DNA from: Clostridia bacterium
Lineage (GTDB): Bacteria > Bacillota > Clostridia > UBA1212
Length of the DNA: 48,099 nucleotides
Direction of reading: 5' to 3'
Assembly (NCBI GenBank): GCA_017625675.1
Contig: JAGAKK010000039.1
Coordinates: forward strand, 1 to 48,099
The notes below the pieces were generated by a model. The model made no database searches. It was not told the origin of the DNA and saw only the letters and a program-made list of their open reading frames with translations. Positions 42,237 to 48,099 of the stretch are shown here, piece by piece (positions within the stretch are counted from its first letter, which is position 1; every line of letters starts with the position of its first letter). The translations under genes were made by a program, and so were the position numbers.

Positions 42237-43757
42237 TTATTTCTTTCCTTTCGAAATAACAGTGTCACCATGTTTTACAAACATCATTGTAAAGAATGCC
42301 AGGAACACGAATATTGTGGCATAAACAAACAACGAGGTCATTTTAATATCCATAAAGAAACCGCTGACAATAGGCGTCACAGTCTGAGCCGCCATACTTG
42401 CCGTGTAATAAAAACCGGTATATTTCCCCACATCACTGCCCTTTGAAAGCTCTACCACCATAGGATAAGAATTTACGTTAATGGTTGCCCAGCCGATGCC
42501 TGCCATTGCAAACAAAATATTCATAAGAATCATTGAGGAGCCGCTTCGCATAAATGCCGCCATAAGGAAGGACGTGCCGAGTATTATGATGCCTGCCATT
42601 ATAGTCTTTTTTCTGCCGAATCTTGATGAAATAAAGCCTACGGGAATATATGCCACGATAGCCGCCGCACTGGCAATGGTGAGAGTCGTATTGTAGTCAA
42701 GATTCAGAACCGTTGACGCATAAACAGAATATTTACTTGTCACCGCATTGTAGCCCATAAACCAGAAAACTACGGACGCAAGGATAAGGAACAACGACGC
42801 CAGCTCTTTCTTTGAAAGCTTCTTATCTCCAGACTTTGCCTTTTCCTCCTCGTCCTCTGAGTACTCCGTTTCAAGACCTAACGCCTTGGAATCCGCCTGC
42901 ATTTTCTCAACCAGCTTTGGCTCATTGACGGTAAGTTTAAATATTATAAGGGACACGATCATAATGCCTGCAATTACCGCAAAAAACGTGGTGTAGCTCA
43001 TCACTGCGTTTTCACTTTTTCCCGTGCCGAAAACAATTCCCAATATAAGCACGATAATACCGCCCACTGCGCCCATAAGGTTAATAATCGCATTGGCCTT
43101 TGAGCGTAGAGGCTTTATGGTAACGTCAGGCATCAACGCCACCGCAGGGGAACGGAAGGTAGCCATAGAAAGAAGTGTTATCAGAAGCAATGACATAAAA
43201 ACAATAAGATTTGAGGGGTTTTCCTTAGTGGTTTTCTCCGCAAAGGCCTGCCTTGCAGGCACAACGTAATTCGTATAATCCGCGGTTACCTCACCCTCGC
43301 TGTCCTTCATTGCAATTTTCGCAAACTCTTCCTGAGAAAATTTTTCGCATATCTTTATTTTATTGCCCTCAGGGTTCTTTATTTCAAGGTCCGCCTCGTA
43401 CAATACCACCTGAGCATTGGGAGCATCAGGAGCAACGTCTTTAATTTTATTAAGCTGGGCATTGTCCGCAAAGCTCATACAAACAAAGGCGACACAGGCC
43501 ACAATGGTTCCCACAAGAATAAAGGGAGTTCTTCTTCCCAGTTTGCTCTTGCACTTATCAGACAGCGTGCCGAAAAGCGGCAACATGAAAAGTGCCAGAA
43601 TGTTGTCAATGGCCATAACGAAGCCTGATGCAGTCTGGTCAAGTCCAAATTTATCCGTAAGTATCTTCGGAATAATAGTGTCATACGCCTGCCAGAAGGT
43701 GCATATCAAAAAGAAAGCAAAGCCTACAAGAAAAGTGCGTTTGTAATTGAGTTTCAT
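42237..43757 (-). CDS. MFS/GPH-like transporter with an insert between helices 3 and 4
   Basis: A 506-residue transporter with 12 predicted helices. LFGTLSDKCKSKLGRRTPFILVG after helix 2 is the MFS loop 2-3 motif as seen in SLC45/GPH-like sugar carriers, and GFISSRFGRKKTIMAG is the matching motif in the second half. Between helices 3 and 4 (~99-182) it carries a soluble, charged insert of about 80 residues on the extracytoplasmic side. A second acidic loop (~320-345) joins the halves. Substrate unknown; pairing with a GDPD suggests a glycerophosphodiester or sugar-alcohol. No promoter was clear; GGGGG precedes the ATG. Confidence 0.8.
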   Translation of the reverse strand: MKLNYKRTFLVGFAFFLICTFWQAYDTIIPKILTDKFGLDQTASGFVMAIDNILALFMLPLFGTLSDKCKSKLGRRTPFILVGTIVACVAFVCMSFADNAQLNKIKDVAPDAPNAQVVLYEADLEIKNPEGNKIKICEKFSQEEFAKIAMKDSEGEVTADYTNYVVPARQAFAEKTTKENPSNLIVFMSLLLITLLSMATFRSPAVALMPDVTIKPLRSKANAIINLMGAVGGIIVLILGIVFGTGKSENAVMSYTTFFAVIAGIMIVSLIIFKLTVNEPKLVEKMQADSKALGLETEYSEDEEEKAKSGDKKLSKKELASLFLILASVVFWFMGYNAVTSKYSVYASTVLNLDYNTTLTIASAAAIVAYIPVGFISSRFGRKKTIMAGIIILGTSFLMAAFMRSGSSMILMNILFAMAGIGWATINVNSYPMVVELSKGSDVGKYTGFYYTASMAAQTVTPIVSGFFMDIKMTSLFVYATIFVFLAFFTMMFVKHGDTVISKGKK

Positions 43758-43833
43758 ACAGTAATTTCCCCCAAAGCATTTTTATCAATAACTAAATTTT
43801 ACCATAAACACCTCTTTAATGCAAACAGCAAAA

Positions 43834-43860
43834 TGAGTCAGGGGGCAGGTCACTGACTCA
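43834..43860. repeat. Palindromic repeat unit (TGAGTCA / TGACTCA arms)
   Basis: Arms TGAGTCA (43834-43840) and TGACTCA (43854-43860) around GGGGGCAGGTCAC, the same unit as at 232-259 with one G less. Confidence 0.8.
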
Positions 43861-43877
43861 AAATCACTGCAAAAAAC

Positions 43878-43902
43878 GAGTCAGGGATCTGCCCCCTGAC
43901 TC
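43878..43902. repeat. Palindromic repeat unit, second form
   Basis: A perfect nine-bp stem, GAGTCAGGG (43878-43886) and CCCTGACTC (43894-43902), with loop ATCTGCC. Its right half and TTGCAAAAA tail match the sequence flanking the IS end at 155-180. It lies 17 bases from the previous unit in a mosaic pair. Confidence 0.8.
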
Positions 43903-43918
43903 ATTGCAAAAAAAGAGA

Positions 43919-43947
43919 TGCCCCCGACAGGAAGTTTGTCGGGGGCA
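43919..43947. terminator. Strong hairpin terminator
   Basis: An 11-bp perfect stem (TGCCCCCGACA / TGTCGGGGGCA) with a seven-base loop. On the minus strand it is followed by TCTCTTTTTTTGC, so it terminates the two-gene unit ending at 43998; the plus-strand tail is less T-rich. Confidence 0.85.
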
Positions 43948-43997
43948 CTCTTTGGTAAAAAAGGGTTGCTATAAAAAATTAGAAACTGCAATATTAA

Positions 43998-44501
43998 TTA
44001 TTTCAGCGCATAAGAAACAATTTTTTCTTCCACGCCGGTACGGTCAGACTTAAACGCACAAACAGACGGATCCTCGGTATAATACTCTTCAATAAGCTCC
44101 CACTTTGCCTCAAGACTGAAATAATACACAGACTCCTTGTATGACCTGTGCTTTTCTTTTTTTATAATTGTCTTTACCAGTCTGTCGGCCCTTGCCGCAA
44201 TATAATCGGTTACCGCCTCGTCAAAGGTTTCAGCATCGCTGTAATCACTTTCATACATAATACGGTCATTTACGGACGCATACAAAACTTCCTCGCCGGA
44301 AACGTTTTCGACCCCGGCCTTCATCACAAGTGTTGGTTCTTCTTCTGACCCGCCGAAAACAACCTCACAGTCGTTAAGCCTTATGAAACGGCACTCCCGC
44401 CTTCTGTTAGACACGTACAGTTCAATTTTCTCGGAAAATTCCCTTACTCGGTCGTTGTCCGAAAACGATGATTTGTTGTTGAATAAGTTTATTATACTCA
44501 T
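43998..44501 (-). CDS. Uncharacterised 167-residue protein
   Basis: I do not recognise this soluble protein. It has an N-terminal helix (DRVREFSEKIELYVSNRRR), a beta-rich middle (CRFIRLNDCEVVFGGSEEEPTLVMKAGVENV) and an acidic, Tyr-rich C-terminus (YYFSLEAKWELIEEYYTED). No signal peptide or membrane segment. AAGGGGAC precedes ATG 44501, 17 bases after the upstream gene stop, so the two form an operon ending in the strong hairpin at 43919. Codon use looks like the rest of the window. Confidence 0.55.
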   Translation of the reverse strand: MSIINLFNNKSSFSDNDRVREFSEKIELYVSNRRRECRFIRLNDCEVVFGGSEEEPTLVMKAGVENVSGEEVLYASVNDRIMYESDYSDAETFDEAVTDYIAARADRLVKTIIKKEKHRSYKESVYYFSLEAKWELIEEYYTEDPSVCAFKSDRTGVEEKIVSYALK

Positions 44502-44518
44502 ATTGTCCCCTTTGACTA

Positions 44519-45355
44519 TTAATCAAAATCAAAAGCTGCATACCCTTGCAAATTGATTTTATGTATTGTATCAAACCAAAGCTCTTCATTGCTTATGTCA
44601 GTGTAAAAAATAATTTGAGGATTAATATGGAAAACAAGACGTCGCTCTTCATTTTTCGTTCTGTCACAGATATACTTAGTGTCTGATTTTTTTATGTTTT
44701 TACTTTTACACCAGCCTTTGTAAGCATCGGAATACTGTATGTGTACCGGACTCCCTTCATTGTCCACATATAAAATTCCCGATTCGTCTATTTCCTCAAT
44801 ATTGGTCAAAGGAAGCCTTCTCGGCGGCAATTTATCTGAAAACATAAATAGGTCATCATAAAATTTTACTCTATCGTATTTATACTCCTCTTGTAGTATT
44901 CTCACAAGGTCATTTGCATTGTCAATATAGCGGCCTGCCTCAAGTATCTTCCAGGTTTTAGTTTTCAGATCATATTCTTTAACAGAAAACCATAGTCCGC
45001 CTTGTTCATCAAGGTCGCAGCAAGCACGCTTAAATTCGTTATGATCAAAAGCAAGGAAATCTGACCCAAAATCTATACCGTGAAATTTTTTTGACCTTAT
45101 ATACTCTACCAAGGCAGGGTATTTAAACATCATCGGAATGATTATAATCAATGCAAAAACCAAAGTAGAAACGCAAGACAATATTATAATTGAAAGGGGC
45201 AATATAGCAATCGACCAATCGTTAGAGGTATATTCAGAAAACTCCTTGTCCCCAAGCAGCCCGTCTGTTGCAAAAAAAACAACAAGCATTACTGCTAAAC
45301 TGATCAACATTCCGAAAAAGCAAATTCTTGACTTTTTATTCTTAAAATCAAACAT
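44519..45355 (-). CDS. Uncharacterised membrane protein, 278 residues
   Basis: Not recognised. Two hydrophobic segments (~11-33 and ~47-75) anchor a C-terminal cytoplasmic or external domain of ~200 residues. It contains FGSDFLAFDHNEFKRACCDLDEQGGLWFSV, YDRVKFYDDLFMFSDKLPPRR and HINPQIIFYTDISNEELWFD. The residue pattern suggests an alpha/beta domain, without clear catalytic motifs. GAGAGGAG precedes ATG 45355 and a promoter (45404-45432) is seen. First gene of a two-gene unit with 43998-44501. Confidence 0.55.
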   Translation of the reverse strand: MFDFKNKKSRICFFGMLISLAVMLVVFFATDGLLGDKEFSEYTSNDWSIAILPLSIIILSCVSTLVFALIIIIPMMFKYPALVEYIRSKKFHGIDFGSDFLAFDHNEFKRACCDLDEQGGLWFSVKEYDLKTKTWKILEAGRYIDNANDLVRILQEEYKYDRVKFYDDLFMFSDKLPPRRLPLTNIEEIDESGILYVDNEGSPVHIQYSDAYKGWCKSKNIKKSDTKYICDRTKNEERRLVFHINPQIIFYTDISNEELWFDTIHKINLQGYAAFDFD

Positions 45356-45403
45356 AGTATTTCTCCTCTCTCAATAAATCAGTCACTCTTAATTTTATGA
45401 ATT

Positions 45404-45432
45404 AGTTTATCACAGTTTTTTAAATATATCAA
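45404..45432 (-). promoter_or_regulatory. Promoter for the two unknown genes
   Basis: Minus-strand TTGATA (45427-45432), 17-bp spacer, TAAACT (45404-45409). It starts next to the GC-rich element at 45440. Confidence 0.55.
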
Positions 45433-45439
45433 CAATATT

Positions 45440-45640
45440 AGGCGGCGGGAACGACCGTCTGCTTCGCCGCCTTGTCAACTTTGCGGCTTGCATACTGCCG
45501 GCTCGACGACCGCAAGCGAAGCTCGCGGTACCCGTCTGCGCCTATCCGAAGCTAAAATGCATTGTCAATGCATTTTGACCGAGGAGAACAGCTCTGCGGT
45601 CCCGCTTCGGCTCCCTCTCGGGTTCGATTCCCTTGCTGTT
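45440..45640. other. GC-rich structured intergenic element
   Basis: About 200 bases, clearly more GC-rich than the flanks and without a credible gene. It opens with AGGCGGCGGGAA, which repeats the 3' end of the tmRNA gene (45696-45707). It contains a hairpin ACCGCAAGC/GCTCGCGGT (45509-45529), a perfect 11-bp inverted repeat AAAATGCATTG/CAATGCATTTT with a one-base centre (45554-45576), and GGGTTCGATTCCC (45620-45632), complementary to the tmRNA T-arm. It could be a repeat family member, a decayed insertion at tmRNA, or an unknown RNA. Confidence 0.45.
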
Positions 45641-45660
45641 ACTTCATAAACATCAAAAAA

Positions 45661-45678
45661 ACCACCCTGTCGGGTGGC
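45661..45678 (-). terminator. Terminator of tmRNA
   Basis: CCACCC / GGGTGG with a four-base loop, followed on the minus strand by TTTTTTTGATG, 12 bases past the tmRNA CCA end. Confidence 0.85.
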
Positions 45679-45689
45679 TTTTTGATGTT

Positions 45690-46074
45690 TGGTGGAGGCG
45701 GCGGGAATCGAACCCGCGTCCGAAACCATCTTCGCACAAACTTCTACGAGTGTAGTCAAAGTATTTAATGAAATTCCCGCAATGAAACACCCTTTGACAG
45801 GTGCGTCAGCACGGTAGCTTCATTTTACAAAACAGTCGCAAAGCTTAGACTGTTTCGTTCACACCGCTGACCTGCGCGGTGTCGGGTCCGAGTTGCTGAC
45901 GCCGCTTGCCGCAGGCTCGGATAACCTACGGGGCGACGAGGCTGCTTAGGCAGCCTGAAGTGCTAAATTTCTGTTAGCGTTTAAATTTAAATTTCCCGTT
46001 TTTTAAAGAGGCCAACGAGAATCCTCTACTCGCTATTCATACGTCGACGACCCCGTCGAAACCTTTACGCCCCC
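45690..46074 (-). ncRNA. ssrA: Transfer-messenger RNA (tmRNA)
   Basis: A 385-base one-piece tmRNA. The 5' end GGGGGCG and 3' CGCCTCC plus encoded ACCA form the acceptor stem; GGTTTCGACGGGG near the 5' end and GGGTTCGATTCCC near the 3' end are the usual D-loop-region and T-arm sequences. The tag frame (45978 down to 45946) reads ANRNLALQAA then TAA; its AA terminus marks tagged proteins for Clp proteases. It rescues stalled ribosomes with SmpB, which is not in the window. Confidence 0.97.
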
Positions 46075-46106
46075 GAATCTCCACCGGATTTTCGGCGGTA
46101 AGGTTT

Positions 46107-46134
46107 ATTATACTCCTAAAAAATAAAATTTCAA
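46107..46134 (-). promoter_or_regulatory. Promoter of ssrA
   Basis: Minus-strand TTGAAA (46129-46134), 16-bp spacer, perfect TATAAT (46107-46112), about 33 bases upstream of the mature 5' end. The -35 box overlaps the stop codon of the DedA gene. Confidence 0.8.
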
Positions 46135-46808
46135 GAGCCCTTTTTCGCTTTTATTTTGTCCTTGAGGAAAAAGTGATATACCACGATTGCCACGAAGATT
46201 ACAATCAGTATTGCCAACACTGCGTATTTGTATACGTCAAGATATTCAAGGATCAAACGCCAGTTCTTGCCCAGCATATTGCCACAGAACACCAGAACAG
46301 TATTCCACACTGTGGAACCTATCAAGGTAAATGCGGTAAACTTTACAAATGCCATCTTGCAGGTGCCGGCAGGAATTGAGATAAGACTTCTCACAATCGG
46401 TACGCAGCGGCAAATAAGAACGGAGACCTCTCCCCTTTTTTCAAACCATCTGATAGCCTTGCTGATGTCCTCGCCTTTGAGTCTTAGTATCTTTCCGATT
46501 TTTCCTTCGACAATCCTTGTAAGTCTGTCTTCATTGAAAAATCTGCCTGCAAGGTACAAAAGAATTGCTCCGCTGTATGCGCCGATGGTGGCCGCAATGA
46601 TTACTCCGGGAATGGAAAGAGAAGCGCCGGACTCGCTGACACCCTGGGCAGTGAGAGCGCCTCCAAGGCCAAGAATTATCTCAGATGGAATCGGCGGAAA
46701 AATATTTTCCAACGCAATCAGCAGCGCGATAATTATATATCCCCAGAAGCCTGCATTGACGCAGGTATTTAAAACACCTTCTATTATTGGTTCAAGAAAA
46801 TCAAACAT
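46131..46808 (-). CDS. DedA family membrane protein
   Basis: A 225-residue DedA/SNARE-associated family protein with four to five hydrophobic segments. Signatures: NIFPPIPSEIILGLGGAL near 31-48 (the family Pro/Glu motif), GAYSGAILLYLAGRFFNEDRL and EKRGEVSVLICRCVPIVRSLISIPAGTCKM (the FxRxxPxxR-type motif, with RCVPIVRS). DedA proteins support membrane homeostasis; recent members recycle undecaprenyl- or other phospholipid carriers. AGGAGG lies six bases before ATG 46808. It follows the coiled-coil membrane protein gene by 16 bases. Confidence 0.9.
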   Translation of the reverse strand: MFDFLEPIIEGVLNTCVNAGFWGYIIIALLIALENIFPPIPSEIILGLGGALTAQGVSESGASLSIPGVIIAATIGAYSGAILLYLAGRFFNEDRLTRIVEGKIGKILRLKGEDISKAIRWFEKRGEVSVLICRCVPIVRSLISIPAGTCKMAFVKFTAFTLIGSTVWNTVLVFCGNMLGKNWRLILEYLDVYKYAVLAILIVIFVAIVVYHFFLKDKIKAKKGS

Positions 46809-46824
46809 TTTACCTCCTGTGCCG

Positions 46825-48099
46825 TCAGTAATCTATACTGAGGCTGACTTTTGATATTGCCAGAAAAAGCAGGCCGCCCAGATACGTGAGCAAAGGTCCG
46901 ACCCAGCGATACACTTCAATGCTTAACAAATTTCCGTTGGTCATAGCTACCACTGCAGCGCCCACAAGGAATATTAACGTAAATACTCCCACAACCGCCA
47001 TGGTAACGGCCCTGCCGTTGGCAAAAGCAACCCCTTGAATTATCTTTTCAGCGAGCTTTGCGATAACGAGAATCACAAGGCCTCCGATAAAGAAGGATGC
47101 AACGTAAGATACCCCAACGAAAATGTTTGAAAAACCGCTTTCTGTAAGTCTTAAAGCTTCAACACCGTTTGATACCAGAAGTTTTTCCATAAGGAAGTAT
47201 ATTATTTTGTATGATGCGCTGTTTATAAGAAGCATATCAACGGCAAAGATTACAGTAATAATTATGCCGAACACGTTCTTCGGTATTCCGAAAACCTTCA
47301 GTTTTTTATTTCCTGCAGAGCTTCCGAAAATACTGTCAAACCGCGCTTTGTAGTCGTTATTCTTTCCTGCGCGTTCAGAATCCTGCATGTGGTCTTCAAC
47401 GCTTTCTCCAAGCTTTGCAAGACGGTCGTCCATTTTCTTTCTGCGTCTGCCTACAATAAAATCCTCTTCGTCGATGAGATCATCATTGTCCTCAAACACA
47501 ATATTTTCCTCATCAACAGATTTCTGTTCGGGCTGGCCCTCACCATCTTCTAAGGGTTCACTTGATTCATTGTCAATGGTTTCTTCCAAATCGTCTTCTT
47601 CAAATTCCGGCTCAATGCCGTCATTGATTATGGCTTGTTCCTGTTCACGCTGTGCCTTTTCTGCTTCTGCCTGCAGGCGCGCTTCTTCCTCAGCCTTTAT
47701 GCGGGCCTCTTCTTCCGCAAGTTCTCTTGCTTTTCGAGCTTCTTCTGCAGCTTTTGCTTTTATGGCCTCCTCGAGACGAAGTCTCTCAGCCTCTTCTCTC
47801 TGACGGGCCTCTTCTTCTTTTTGGCGAGCCTCCTCTTCTTTTCGGCGGGCCTCCTCTTCTTCACGAAGTCGTGCCTCTTCCTCAGCCTTTATACGAGCTT
47901 CTTCCTCAGCTTTTATGCGAGCCTCTTCAAGGCGTCTTTCTTCCTCGATACGAGCCCTCTCTTTTTCCTCCGCTTCAAGGCGTGCTTTCTCAGCAGCAGC
48001 CTCCGCCTCTGCCCGAAGCTTCATCGCTTCGTCATATTCTTCAACCATATCATTGACGGGAACTGTATTGGACAGCTGGTTCATTACCCAATCGTAATC
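46825..48099 (-). CDS. Coiled-coil membrane protein, 5' end outside the window
   Basis: The frame is open to the window edge and no ribosome binding site precedes the first in-window ATG (48084), so the start is probably upstream. Of 424 visible residues, ~20-155 are a long Glu/Ala/Arg coiled coil with near-exact tandem units (EEARRKEEEARQKEEEARQ), then an acidic stretch (~155-215), and ~275-424 hold four hydrophobic helices ending VSLSIDY. The middle has IVGRRRKKMDDRLAKLGES. The architecture suggests a membrane-tethered scaffold; no family recognised. It precedes dedA. Confidence 0.6.
   Translation of the reverse strand, partial: DYDWVMNQLSNTVPVNDMVEEYDEAMKLRAEAEAAAEKARLEAEEKERARIEEERRLEEARIKAEEEARIKAEEEARLREEEEARRKEEEARQKEEEARQREEAERLRLEEAIKAKAAEEARKARELAEEEARIKAEEEARLQAEAEKAQREQEQAIINDGIEPEFEEDDLEETIDNESSEPLEDGEGQPEQKSVDEENIVFEDNDDLIDEEDFIVGRRRKKMDDRLAKLGESVEDHMQDSERAGKNNDYKARFDSIFGSSAGNKKLKVFGIPKNVFGIIITVIFAVDMLLINSASYKIIYFLMEKLLVSNGVEALRLTESGFSNIFVGVSYVASFFIGGLVILVIAKLAEKIIQGVAFANGRAVTMAVVGVFTLIFLVGAAVVAMTNGNLLSIEVYRWVGPLLTYLGGLLFLAISKVSLSIDY

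Noticed and set aside
45620..45632. T-loop-like GGGTTCGATTCCC suggesting a tRNA
   Set aside because: No matching acceptor stem, anticodon arm or CCA could be built around it on the plus strand.
45562..45768. Open frames on both strands across the tmRNA 3' end
   Set aside because: They overlap the acceptor/T-arm part of ssrA and its terminator, lack proper ribosome binding sites, and read as typical artefactual translation of structural RNA.
47387..48056. Long open frames opposite the coiled-coil gene
   Set aside because: They are antisense to a Glu/Arg/Ala-rich coding stretch, which lacks stops in other frames; composition is Ser/Leu/Pro-biased and no start signal is present.

Overview
The window reads as core chromosome of a low-to-moderate GC, Gram-positive clostridial Firmicute, most likely a gut or rumen Clostridia of the Oscillospiraceae/Lachnospiraceae kind. 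The basis is the gene set (DnaD with a DnaI-type loader, YlbF, a SpoVB-type flippase, HemZ, class B sortase, bifunctional RelA, S21, RibU with an FMN riboswitch), strong AGGAGG-type ribosome binding sites and sigma-A promoters with 17-bp spacers. Species was not determined. Most genes lie on the minus strand; coordinates are plus-strand.

Layout. 1-260: right end of an IS150-group (IS3 family) element, then palindromic repeats. 327-3227: an SGNH hydrolase and a YgiQ radical SAM protein (plus). 3296-7000: the yajC-tgt-queA translocase/queuosine block, split between tgt and queA by a HigBA-type toxin-antitoxin module with its own promoter, operators and hairpins. 6988-9110: an FMN riboswitch drives ribU, closely followed by a membrane-anchored foldase and queA. 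9110-16840: DUF6273 lipoprotein, PIG-V-like mannosyltransferase, mutS, ylbF, trmB and a flippase. 16987-24886: PH-domain protein, a choice-of-anchor-A/leucine-rich-repeat protein, a Cof phosphatase, a LacZ-like protein that lacks the catalytic barrel, an AI-2E exporter with a PRC-barrel partner, and a GH99/71-like protein. 24956-31020: dnaI-dnaD behind a class B sortase, a large SurA/PrsA-like foldase and an unknown protein. 31032-33025: patB-type lyase adjoining an AbrB/RelE toxin-antitoxin pair. 33029-40326: hemZ, MBL hydrolase, dtd, relA, recJ and rpsU, a typical clostridial stringent-response/repair cluster without apt. 40590-45640: an accessory-looking stretch with palindromic repeats, a DUF4275-like gene, a frameshifted small gene, a GDPD-MFS pair, two unknown genes and a GC-rich structured element. 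45690-46074: tmRNA. 46131-48099: DedA and the 3' part of a coiled-coil membrane protein gene.

Most notable observations: (1) a family of short palindromes whose arms differ between copies but stay self-complementary around a constant GGGGGCAGGTCAC core, the same core that ends the IS150-group element; (2) a LacZ-like protein with the sugar-binding and Bgal-small domains but no TIM barrel; (3) a choice-of-anchor-A domain fused to leucine-rich repeats; (4) toxin-antitoxin modules inserted in or coupled to housekeeping genes; (5) a structured, repeat-rich element beside tmRNA. All family assignments come from reading the translations; no search was run.
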